Source: Gigantopelta aegis (lineage: Eukaryota > Mollusca > Gastropoda > Neomphalida > Peltospiridae). From it: 64,000 nt of DNA. Position numbers and translations under genes: made by a program. The first letter of the stretch is position 1. The number at the start of each line of letters is the position of its first letter. The notes under the pieces are model-generated. The model made no database searches and had not been told where the DNA came from. It saw only the letters and a program-made list of their open reading frames with translations. The DNA lies in contig NC_054708.1 in NCBI RefSeq assembly GCF_016097555.1, forward strand, positions 3,962,438 through 4,026,437. Direction: 5' to 3'. This document shows, piece by piece, positions 34,801 to 46,100 of this stretch.

Positions 34801-35797
34801 CGGGGTGCTGCCTCCTGGCTAAAAGTGAGCCCCTCAGGCGATACACAGTCGGAGTGCTGCCACTAGGCTATAAGTAAGCACCTCAGCCGATACACAGTCG
34901 GAGTGCTGCCACTAGGCTAAAAGTAAGCACCTCAGGCGATACACAGTCGGAGTGCTGCCTCTAGGCTAAAAGTAAGCATCTCAGGCGATACACAGTCGGA
35001 GTGCTGCCTCTAGCCTAAAGTAAGCACCTCAGGCGATACACAGTCGGAGTGCTGCCACTAGGCTAAAAGTTAGCACCTCAGGCGATACACAGTCGGAGTG
35101 CTGCCTCTAGGCTAAAAGTGAGCCCCTCAGGCGATACACAGTCGGGGTGCTGCCTCTAGGCTAAAAGTGAGCCCCTCAGGCGATACACAGTCGGGCTGCT
35201 GCCTCTAGGCTAAAAGTGAGCCCCTCAGGCGATACACAGTCGGGGTGCTGCCTCCTAGCTAAAAGTGAGCCCCTCAGGCGATACACAGTCGGAGTGCTGC
35301 CTCTAGTCTAAAAGTGAGCCCCTCAGGCGATACACAGTCGGAGTGCTGCCAACAGGCTAAAAGTCAGCACCTCAGGCGATACAGTCGGAGTGCTGCCTCT
35401 AGGCTAAAAGTGAGCACGTCAGGCGATACACAGTCGGAGTGCTGCCACTAGGCTAAAAGTGATCACCTCACGCGATACACAGTCGGGGTGCTGCCTCTAG
35501 GCTAAAAGTAAGCAGCTCAGGCGATACACAGTCGGAGTGCTGCCAACAGGCTAAAAGTAAGCACCTCAGGCGATACACAGTCGGAGTACTGCCAACATGC
35601 TAAAAGTGAGCACCTCAGGCGATACACGGTTGGAGTGCTGCCTCTAGGCTAAAAGTGAGCCCCTCAGGCGATACACAGTCGGAGTGCTGCCAACAGGCTA
35701 AAAGTGAGCACCTCAGGCGATACACGGTTGGAGTGCTGCCTCTAGTCTAAAAGTGAGCCCCTCAGGTGATACACAGTCGGAGTGCTGCCTCTAGCAC
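28816..35797. repeat. 49-bp satellite, about 142 units, with higher-order structure
   Basis: Unit with CTCAGGCGATACACAGTCGG, AGTGCTGCCTCTAGGCTAAA and AGTGAGCAC. Truncated units (GCGATACAGTGAGCACCTCA) recur. Rare variants mark long repeats of the array within itself: AGTCAGAGTG at 30,391, 31,647 and 33,576, and GCCGATTCAC at 30,626, 31,931 and 33,860. No coding. The inverted array at 38,190-38,677 has only about ten units. Confidence 0.96.
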
Positions 35798-35844
35798 GTC
35801 AATATGTTGTTGTTGTTTTTTTTAATTTAAGCATGGCTTTTTAT

Positions 35845-36236
35845 AAAAAATACCGGCCTTGGTAGCTTCGTGGTTACGCCATCGGTCTACAGGCTGGTAG
35901 GTAATGGGTTCGCCGTTCGGATCCCAGTCGAGGCATGGAATTTTTAATCCAGATACAGACTCCAAACCCGCATGGCTCAATGGGTAGGTGTAAACCACTT
36001 GCACCGACCAGTGATCCATAACTGCTTCAACAAAGGCCATGGTTTGTGCTGTCCTGCCTGTGGGAAGCACACAAAAAAGATCCCTTGCTGCTAATCGGAA
36101 GAGTAGTTCATATATTGGCGACAGCTGGTTTCCTCTCAAAATCTGTATGGTCCTTAACCATATGCCTGACGCCATATAACCGTAAATAAAATGTGTTGAG
36201 TGCGTCGTTAAATAAAACATTTCTTTCTTTCTTTCA
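35845..36236 (+). repeat. Type B SINE in the spacer
   Basis: Head ACCGGCCTTGGTAGCTTCGT, a ten-base duplication in the B-box region (GGTTCGCCGTTCGGATCCC), tail GAGTGCGTCGTTAAATAAAA and CTTTC repeats. It has no partner in the other arm. Confidence 0.9.
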
Positions 36237-36730
36237 AGTAAAATCCAGTTTACTGTAAACAGGGAATAAACATTATAAGTAAGTGGAATATTCAATCTGA
36301 ATCACTGAAACACAATATGTTGAACAGGTTGTTTGGATTACTAATAAATACAGGTCAATGATCGAACCTAGTTCCTATTGATACCGCACGTGTCACAATC
36401 ACACGTTGTTCGGAGAAAAGGTGAGAACTTCTTTCATTTTCATCGCCGAGGAACTATGACTTATGACTCAAGCCGTGAACTGATATATAAGGCTGAAACA
36501 TATAATACAAAGCCCAGGGTTTTGTATCTATTCTATGCCGAATGGAAATGCACCACTTACAGACATATTTAAACAACATGATTGTGTTTATAGCGTGAAA
36601 GATGTCTACCTCCAGACATCAATACAGTCGAGGTCAAGTTGTAAGTTCTTACGCCAAATAAACAAAGAAACAAAACGCATTCACACGCAACAACAAGCAG
36701 CAGCCCAACAAAAGTAATTATTTACATTAA

Positions 36731-36765
<35 letters not shown>

Positions 36766-37434
36766 TATCTTAAGGCAGAGATGAATTTTACTTGTAGAAT
36801 GCAGGAAATTGCATTTCAGGACATCTAGTTTTCAAACTTTTACGGGACTGCATACCCCCAAACCCCTAGAAACCCGTAGAAACTTTGCTGTGCGCCATCG
36901 CTCTGTCAGTTCCCCCCATGTGTACTTGCTTCCGTCGTGCCTTTATAATAATAATATCTAATAATAATTTTATAATAACTTGTTTGTTTCGCTCACACAT
37001 GTACGCACACACACATACACACAACATACACACACGCACGTACACGCACGTACACACAACACGCACGTACACACATTTATACATACGCAAACACGCAATC
37101 TACCCTCCCACCACAAAAATGCACACACATACATACAGTTATATGTCATCGTTCAGAATTAATATTAATAACCAATTTGGAGTTTCTGAATTCATGCAAG
37201 AAATGCCGCTCAAAGGTCGATATAACCTACAATTCTCTCATTGCCATGTGAATGCATCGCAAATATACATAGCATAATTTTTTGCTCTACTGATGCGCAC
37301 AGGATGCGATCATTTGCAGCCAACAAATTATTCTACCGCTGTTAAATCATCAGTTCGGTATTATTAATAAAATAACCGACAGTGCTACCTACCACTTCTT
37401 TTTACCTATCTACGGAAGATCACTTTTGTTAACA
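36237..37434. other. Unique spacer sequence with short simple repeats
   Basis: Holds an (AAT)n run at about 36,730-36,762 and CA/CGCA-rich sequence at 37,005-37,140. No convincing coding sequence before the orphan exon. Confidence 0.6.
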
Positions 37435-37743
37435 ATGCCAAAACTAAATTTTATTCCTTGGTCGGAGCACAACCCTCATTTTGACCCACGTTATCGGCAG
37501 CTGTTCCACCTGAAAATGCACCAGGACTACAGAACCTGGCCCCAAGAGGTCGAGGACGGTATAGCCACCGCCACCAGCCTGTACGTCGCCCGAGAAAGAC
37601 ACCGTGGCGACTTGTTCTCACCCCATACAGGCAGCCTGGAGGAGAGCAGCAGCTTCACGAGAAACACCAACTGGGAGCAGCTGCATAAGAGCGGCAAAAT
37701 ACAACATCAATGTTCAACGACATGATCACGGGTCACGTTCAAG
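37435..37743 (+). pseudogene. Orphan first exon of a third O-methyltransferase paralogue
   Basis: ATG at 37,435. The product resembles exon 1 of the two arm genes: YRQLFHLKMHQDYRTWPQEV against YRRLVALKNHGNYKDWPQEV, and NTNWEQLHKSGK against TTDWAELHKSGK. The exon is 309 bases where the others have 310. The frame is lost in the A run after HKSG, yet the final MITGHVQ and donor CAAG|GTACGT are kept, so a single-base loss (or sequencing error) fits. No later exons follow; the right arm begins 450 bases downstream. It is therefore a broken or assembly-truncated paralogue. It lies in the unique spacer and is clearly more diverged than the two arm copies are from each other. Confidence 0.82.
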
Positions 37744-37765
37744 GTACGTGTTCAAGTTAAATGAA

Positions 37766-37783
37766 CACACACACACACACTCA

Positions 37784-37815
<32 letters not shown>

Positions 37816-37826
37816 CACACACATAC
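37766..37826. repeat. (CA)n/(CGCA)n microsatellite
   Basis: ACAC, CGCA and ACAC runs immediately after the orphan exon's donor. 37,827-38,004 is unique. Confidence 0.9.
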
Positions 37827-38004
37827 ATAACTAAGAACAACATAACAAGATCTAAGGAAATTAGGGTCCAAATTTACAAAGCCTGTTTATGTCTTACATG
37901 CGCATAACTACATAGATTTAAAATGCTTAAATATATGCGTTTAAGATCAATATGGTTCGTAATTTCGGGCCTAGATGCTTATATATTTGGTTTATAGAAC
38001 TTAT

Positions 38005-38172
38005 ATTTTTCCATTAGTAGCAAGGGATCTTTTATATGCACCATCCCACAGACAGGATATCACATACCACGGCCTTTGATACACCAGTCGTACTGCACTG
38101 GGTGGCACAAGAAATAGCTCAATGGGTCCACCGACAGGAATCGATCCAAATGAGCTATGTCCCACTCTTCAG
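38005..38172 (-). repeat. Type A SINE, tail missing
   Basis: From TTTTTCCATTAGTAGCAAGG to CACCGACAGGAATCGATCCA and a degraded A box (GAGCTATGTCCCACTC). It ends just before the inverted satellite and has no left-arm partner. Confidence 0.8.
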
Positions 38173-38189
38173 CAGACACGTGCGATTGT

Positions 38190-38677
38190 CGTCACTTAGC
38201 CTAGTGGCAGCACTCCGACTGTGTATCGCGTGAGGGGCTCACTTTTAGCCTAGAGGCAGCACTCCGACTGTGTATCGCCTGAGGTGCTGACTTTTAGCCT
38301 GTTGGCAGCACTCCGACTGTGTATCGCCTGAGGTGCTTACTTTTAGCCTAGAGGCAGCACCCCGACTGTGTATCGCCTGAGGGGCTCACTTTTAGCCTAG
38401 AGGCAGCACCCCGACTGTGTATCGCCGGAGGGGCTCACTTTTAGTCTAGAGGCAGCACTCCGACTGTGTATCGCCTGAGGTGCTTACTTTTAGCCTAGTG
38501 GTAGCACTCCGACTGTGTATCGCGTGAGGTGCTTACTTTTAGCCTAGTGGCAGCACTCCGACTGTGTATCGCCTGAGGTGCTGACTTTTAGCCTGTTGGC
38601 AGCACTCCGACTGTGTATCGCGTGAGGGGCTCACTTTTAGCCTAGAGGCAGCACTCCGACCGTGTATCGCCTGAGTA
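38190..38677. repeat. 49-bp satellite, inverted, about ten units
   Basis: Same unit as 28,816-35,797 in reverse orientation (TAGCCTAGTGGCAGCACTCC, GACTGTGTATCGCCTGAGG). It contains the unit variants TCTAGG, CTAGTGG and TGTTGG seen in the long array. Confidence 0.95.
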
Positions 38678-38762
38678 CGAATTATCAAATATTTGACATC
38701 CAATAGCCGACGATGAATTAATCAATGTGCTCTAGTGGTGTCATTAAACAAAACAAAAACAT
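38678..38762 (+). repeat. Type A SINE 3' fragment (right arm)
   Basis: Reverse-complement partner of 28,732-28,815, ending GTGTCATTAAACAAAACAAA. Confidence 0.85.
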
Positions 38763-38814
38763 CTGTTTACAAAGGACGTTCGAGACACCATCAAGACGTT
38801 GATGCAACACGGCT

Positions 38815-39158
38815 GGAACAAGACACTGTGTACGTATCTGATGACTAACCTTCTCACCATTTACTGAGCAAGACACTGTTTACGTCTCTGCTGACTAACC
38901 TTCTCACCATTTACTGAGCAAGACACTGTGTACGTCTCTGCTGACTAACCTTCTCGCCATTTACTGAGCAAGACACTGTGTACGTCTTTGATGACTAGCC
39001 TTCTCGCCATTTACTGAGCAAGACACTGTGTACGTCTTTGATGACTAGCCTTCTCGCCATTTACTGAGCAAGACACTGTGTACGTCTCTGATGACTAGCC
39101 TTCTTGGCATTTACTGAACAAGACACTGTGTACGTCTCTGATGACAAGCTTTCTCGCC
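38815..39158. repeat. 50-bp minisatellite, inverted, cut by the gap
   Basis: About seven units with GACTAACCTTCTCACCATTT and ACTGAGCAAGACACTGTGTA, running directly into the N block. Confidence 0.93.
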
Positions 39159-39358
39159 NNNNNNNNNNNNNNNNNNNNNNNNNNNNNNNNNNNNNNNNNN
39201 NNNNNNNNNNNNNNNNNNNNNNNNNNNNNNNNNNNNNNNNNNNNNNNNNNNNNNNNNNNNNNNNNNNNNNNNNNNNNNNNNNNNNNNNNNNNNNNNNNNN
39301 NNNNNNNNNNNNNNNNNNNNNNNNNNNNNNNNNNNNNNNNNNNNNNNNNNNNNNNNNN
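39159..39358. other. Assembly gap, 200 N
   Basis: Exactly 200 N, a fixed-size scaffold gap. Judged from the left arm, it should hide roughly 1.0-1.3 kb (27,000 to about 28,300). Confidence 0.98.
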
Positions 39359-40059
39359 TAAATATAATGCTGTTTGTGTTCACTGAACACTATAGGTACA
39401 CACCACCATTAAGTACTCCACGCAGCTCAATCCAATTTCTATGTCCAGAATAAATATTCTGTGAAAAATACAAAAAAGTCGAGCGGGGTCATGTGAAACT
39501 ACTGAGTTTTAGGGCGTGCTCTCAACTGACAGACAGTGGTTAAAAAATCCAACAAGGTCAACAACAACAATTTCAAGTAATGGCCCCTATGGCTCCGACC
39601 ACGCATCGTAGTTATTGCTGTTATACAAGTGGCACCATGCCACCTGCACCGTTGTTATCAGTTAGTGCTACATATAACAAGTTACTTCAACCCAGGTGGG
39701 TTATATAAATATAGCAGAGGTCAGCCTACGGTCGCATCAAAAAATCTTTTTTTTAAAAACATATCAGAATGTGTAGTATTTGTTTTTAATGAGGAACTAT
39801 TTCCTAAACCGGACTATATTAGCTGCTCCGCAGTACGACACCGCCAAATGGTGGTGTGGATGCCTAAAACATTAAACGATACATTGCACGTCGCCAGAGC
39901 TTGGACTTAGGATGGACGTGTCTGAACCGTGAAAGGATATATAACAACTACACCACCACTGCGCGTCTCTAATGTGTGATTTACACTAACATATCTCAAG
40001 TTTTTCACTCTCTGTGATTAACCCTTAAACCATCTCAAGGTTCTCTCTCTTTCTGTGAT
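39359..40059. other. 3' flank of the right methyltransferase gene, diverged
   Basis: Reverse-complement partner of about 26,291-26,980 but with many substitutions and one-base indels, unlike the near-identity seen farther from the gap. Confidence 0.75.
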
Positions 40060-40131
40060 TTAACCCCTGTCCGTCTATATCACCAGTTCTTCTGAATCAG
40101 CAATGATGCCATCTCTGACTGGCAACAGGAC
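40060..40131 (-). CDS. Methyltransferase exon 5 (right), disturbed
   Basis: Acceptor TTCTTCACCAG is kept and VLLPVRDGI is readable. Two added bases relative to the left exon then shift the frame (reading IADSEELVI and a stop). The left exon's TAA position corresponds to about 40,060. It is a candidate sequencing artefact, since indels are dense on both sides. Confidence 0.65.
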
Positions 40132-43100
40132 CTGGTGAAGAATAGTTGTGATCTTTGTAACCATCTTTAGCAAGCATTTGTACAGATCTTAATGATCATT
40201 TCTAAACATCTTAGTGATTCATTTGTAACCATCTTAGTGATTCTTATTATCAACCATCTTTGTGATCGTTTATAATCAGCTTAGTGGATCATTTATAACA
40301 CTCTTTCTGATTATATAAAATTATATTCTACTTAGCTCTTAAAATTATTCCGCAAATCATTTGTAACCTCTTTCCTGATCATTTTGTACACATCCTGACA
40401 ATCAGTTTGTATTTATCCTAGTGGTCTTTGTAAATATTCTAGAGATTATTTGTAAACAAAAATATCCTGAAACTCATTTGGTAAATATCCTAGTGATTAT
40501 TTTATAAATATCATAGTGATTTAGTTGTATATATCCTAGTGCTATAGTTGTATATATCCTAGTGATTAGTTGTATATATCCTAGCAATTATTTGTCTTTG
40601 TTAATATTCTCGGTGGTGTCTTCGCTCCCATCAAGAGCAGTTTTTAACAACTTACTGGGTAAGGACCACTATTACCTATTTTTTCTTCACTAACCACTAA
40701 CAGCTAACCCACTGTCCTGGACAGACAAACCAGATAGCTTAGGCATGTGCCCAGGACAACGTGCTTGAACGGTAATTGGATATAAGCACAAAAGTAAGTT
40801 GAAATGAATTAAATATCACAATAAATAATCTATTGATCATTTATAAATATCCTATTGATCGTTTATAAATGTCCTATTGATCATTTATAAATATCCTATT
40901 GATCGTTTATAAATGTCCTATTTATCGTTTATAAATATCCTATTGATCGTTTACAAATATCCTATTGATCGTTTATAAATATTCCTATTGATCATTTATA
41001 AATATTCTATTGATCATTTATAAATGTCTTAGTGATCGTTTAAAAATATCCTATGATCATTTGTAAATGTCCTAGTGATCGGTTATAAATGTCCTATTGA
41101 TCATTTGTAAATGTCCTAGTGATCGTTTATAAATGTCCTATTGATCATTTGTAAATATTCTATTGATCGTTTATAAATGTCTTAGTGATCGTTTATAAAT
41201 ATCCTATTGTCTTTAGTGATCGTTTATAAATGTCCTATTGGTCATTTGTAATGTCCTAGTGATCGTTTATAAATGTCCTATTGATCATTGTAAATATTCT
41301 ATTCATTTATATACCCCTAGTAATAATTCGTATATATGTACGCCATCATTTGTAAATAGCACAGTTCTCATTTATATACCCCTAGTAATAATTCGTATAT
41401 ATGTATGCTATCATTTGTAAATATGTGAGTGAGTGAGTAAATATCCGAAAAGAAAGAAATAATGGTAACGACATCACATCACATTTTAATCTACAGCTAT
41501 TTCGTGTCTAATGTGCATATTTAATGTTTGCTGTGATATATATATATATGATACAAGGTGCAGTGTCCACGCGAATAACCTTTCATGTCACATTTTGAGT
41601 AAGGTGATACTTTTCAATGATAATGTTTACATAATATTCACGCCTAAGCAACTACTTTTAATGGCCTACTATAATTATAGGTTTTTGATTTAGTGTGTCA
41701 TTGTGACCTTCACATACACGGCCGATATAATACTAACTATCTGTCTGAACATTATAGTGTATTCCCATGGACTCTTCAAGTGGGATAAGTCAATGTTTTT
41801 TTATATACCTGTTGTACTCTCCGATCTTCTGTGATCTTTTTGTTAAACTTTGCCCTGTGGTTTTCGTGTTCCAGGTAAGATCGCCCAAACCAAAGAGTGT
41901 TATCGACGGCGATCGTGCCCCGGGGTGCAAGGATGTTTTTGTCAAGAAGAAACTAAAAGTAGAAAATATAACTGTCAGTTCAACATGTCAACAGTATTAG
42001 AAATGTTGACATACGCTGTGACGCAGACAGCTACCCCTACATACGCTAGGACGCAGACAGCTCTCTCTACACATGCTGGGACGCAGACAGCTACCCTTAC
42101 TTATGCTTGGACGCAGACAGCTACCCCTACATACGCTGGGACGCAGACAGATACCCCTACACACGCTGGGACGCAGACAGCTCTCCCTACACACGCTGGG
42201 ACGCAGACAGTTGCCCCTACACACGCTGGGACGCAGACAGCCACTCCTACACACGCTGGGATGCAGACAGCTATCCCTACACAGGTTGGGACGCAGACAG
42301 CTACCCCTGCATAGGCTGAGACGCAGACAGCTATCCCTACATAGGTTAGGATGCAGACAGCTATCCCTGCATAGGCTGGGACGCAGACAGATACCCCTAC
42401 ACATGCTGGGACGCAGGCAGCTCTCCCTACACACGCTGGGACGCAGACAGTTGCCCCTACACACGCTGGGACGCAGACAGCCACGCCTACACACGATGGG
42501 ATGCAGACAGCTACCTCTACTTAGGCTGGCACGCATAGAGCTACCCCTACATATGCTGGGACACAGACAGCTATCCCTACACAGGTTGGGACGCAGACAA
42601 CTACCCCTGCATAGGCTGAGACGCAGACAGCTATCCCTACATAGGTTAGGATGCAGACAGCTATCCCTGCATAGGCTGGGACGCAGACAGCTACCCTTGC
42701 TCAGCTGAGACGCAAACAGCTACCCGTGCATACGCTGGGCGCAGACAGCTACCCAAACATACGCTGGGATGCAAACAGATACCTATACATAGGCTGGGAC
42801 ACAGACAGCTACCCCATCATAGGCTGGGATGCAGACAGCTACCCCTACACACGCTGATCAGTAAAGTACACGACTCACATCACCACTGCATCCACCTACA
42901 TATAACGAATAGTATGAATAAAAAAGTTGCCTACTGTTTTCCAGGACACATGGGTTTTGTTACCATGGACACACGCTCCTCCTTCAGTAGATGCACAAAG
43001 ATGCATTGTCAAATATTACACATTTTGCTTTTCTATCATTTTAAATATAAACTGGGCAGAGTGAGGTGGGGGGGGGGGGGGGGGGGGGGGATTACCCAAC

Positions 43101-46100
43101 TCAAGTGGACCCTGACTCCGTGTATTAACCTCAGCTGGTGAATTATTTTGTTTTCCTATCACTCCACTTACATCAAAATATTCCCCATACTTCTCCGCGC
43201 CAGCATCCAGGAACACGAAGTCGATCTGTACGCCATCTTTAGCCAGTGCCTTCAGAGTATCTCCTACATCTCCTGTGGAAAACAATGTGTAGAGACAGTA
43301 CATATTAATAGCATGGTCCTAATATCCCTTTACACCGTTTTAAAAATATGTGCATGGATACGATTTTTGTTTGCTGCCTATAGACAAATCACATAACATA
43401 AACTCCCACCTGATTCTCGTTTGTACAGAAGTACTTAGTTGAATATGGTAATGCTTTTGTTGTTCAGATTAGTAATGTCCTTGTCAACGATTATCTTCTC
43501 CGAAATATTCGACACTGGTGATTGCCGGTGGCCGTCTTTAAACATTTGTCAAAGGTATATAATTATTGGAAGATTACATTTGCCGGATTATATTTGCCAG
43601 AACAAAGTCAAGAAACGCACATGATGCGATAATCCGTGATGCAAAGTTTGTTTTGTTTAACGGCCCCACTAGAGCACAATCATTGATTAATTATCGGTTA
43701 CTGGATGTTAAGCATTTTGTAATTTTGACATATATAGTCTTAGAGAGGAAAAGAAAGAAAGAAAGAAATGTTTTATTTAACGACGCACTCAACACATTTT
43801 ATTTACGGTTATATGGCGTCAGACATATGGTTAAGGACCACACAGATTTTGAGAGGAAACCCGCTGTCGCCACTATATGAGCTACTCTTCCGATTAGCAG
43901 CAAGGGATCTTTTATTTGCGCTTCCCACAGGCAGGATAGCACAAACCATGGCCTTTGTTGAACCAGTTATGGATCACTGGTCGGTGCAAGTGGTTTACAC
44001 CTACCCACTGAGCCTTGCGGAGCACTCCCTCAGGGTTTGGAGTCGGTATCTGGATTAAAAATCCCATGCCTCGACTGGGATCCGAACCCAGTACCTACCA
44101 GTCTGTAGACCGATGGCCTACCACGACGCCATCGAGGCCGGTCTTAGAGAGGAAAGCTGCTACATTTTCCCATTAGTTGCAAATGATCTATTATGTTCAC
44201 CATCCCACAGATATGTTAAAACGTACCAAGGCCTTTGATATACCAGTCGTGGTGCACTGGCTGGAGCAAGAAATAACTCAATGGACCCATCGACTGGGAT
44301 CGATCCTAGACCGAGTGCCCACCAGGTCCAACTCTGTAAAAGTAGTTTACCTAGTCGAATTTCTATCTTCTTCCCGTGAGGTGACGAATCAAACACCTTC
44401 CGGTTGAGGTCAGCGAGATATTGTTCCCGGTCACACGTGAACACTTTACCGTCGGCAGGAAGCGCTTCCGCCATCGACAGGGCGCTGTATCCGGTAAACA
44501 TTCCAATATCGAGAACATACTTTGCTTGTTGCATGCTTACCAGGAACTTCAAAAACAAACCTGTTTGAAGAAATAAAAATTCTTAGAAAAAATAACAGAA
44601 ACTACTTGACGAATTAGCATTATATAGATTTGTTTGGGATTGTTGTTGTTTCTTTATTTCAATAACGTGTTCTCAACAAATAACGAACTACAAATGTCCA
44701 GTAAAAAGAGTTATAAGAACAAACATGACACCCTGATTAAATACAAGCGCCCACACCAATTAGTCACAATATTTGGGAACATAAAATAAAAGTAAAGTTT
44801 GTACAGTCTCAGACTGCCATATTGTCACACCCCAATCATCGCCAGGTTCGTAACTATTATCGCCATCATCAGAAGTAGTAGTACAGATAGACTGCCATAT
44901 TGTCACATCATCATCGCCAGGTTCGTAACTAGTATCGCCATCATCAGAAGTGGTAGTACAGATAGATTGCCATATTGTCACATCATCATCGCCAGGTTCG
45001 TAACTAGTATCGCCATCATCAGAAGTAGTAGTACAGATAGACTGCCATATTGTCACATCATCATCGTCAGGTTTGTAACTATTATCGCCATCATCAGAAG
45101 TAGTAGTACAGATAGACTGCCATATTGTCACATCGTCATCGCCAGGTTCGTAACTATTATCGCCATCATCAGAAGTAGTAGTACAGATAGACTGCCATAT
45201 TGTCACATCGTCATCGCCAGGTTCGTAACTATTATCGCCATCATCAGAAGTAGTAGTACAGATAGACTGCCATATTGTCACACCATCATCGCCAGGTTCG
45301 TAACTATTATCGCCATCATCAGAAGTAGTAGTACAGATAGACTGCCATATTGTCACACCATCATCGCCAGGTTTGTAACTATCGTCGCCATCATCAGAAG
45401 TGGTAGTACAGATAGATTGCCATATTGTCACACCATCATCGTCAGGTTTGTAACTATCGTCGCCATCATCAGAAGTAGTAGTACAGATAGACTGCCATAT
45501 TGTCACATCATCATCGCCAGGTTCGTAACTATTATCGCCATCATCAGAAGTCGTAGTACAGATAGACTGCCATATTGTCACACCATCATCGCCAGGTTCG
45601 TAACTATTATCGCCATCATCAGAAGTAGTAGTACAGATAGACTGCCATATTGTCACACCATCATCGCCAGGTTTGTAACTATCGTCGCCATCATCAGAAG
45701 TGGTAGTACAGATAGATTGCCATATTGTCACACCATCATCGTCAGGTTTGTAACTATCGTCGCCATCATCAGAAGTAGTAGTACAGATAGACTGCCATAT
45801 TGTCACATCATCATCGCCAGGTTCGTAACTATTATCGCCATCATCAGAAGTCGTAGTACAGATAGACTGCCATATTGTCACATCATCATCGCCAGGTTTG
45901 TAACTATTATCGCCATCATCAGAAGTGGTAGTACAGATAGACTGCCATATTGTCACACCATCATCGCCAGGTTCGTAACTATCGTCGCCATCATCAGAAG
46001 TGGTAGCAAAGGCTGTTCAAGTTTATTTTGTTTAACGACACCACTAGAGCACATTGATTTCTAAATCATCGGCTACTGGATATTAAATATTTTGTAATTT

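Noticed and set aside
28816-35797. CRISPR array
   Set aside because: Regular 49-bp units without unique spacers, in a spliced eukaryotic genome with no cas genes.
36378-36717. Two overlapping frames of about 60 codons in the spacer
   Set aside because: No similarity, splice signals or repeat-independent codon pattern was recognised.
41998-42708. Repeat proteins of 10-residue units (for example LGRRQLPLHT) in several frames
   Set aside because: A 30-bp unit keeps all frames open by arithmetic, and the array is in intron 3.
44760-46064. Reading frames of about 400 codons on both strands as large repeat proteins
   Set aside because: They coincide with the intronic 75-bp array, are open on both strands, and have no splice context joining them to exons. 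Kept only as a repeat and a question.
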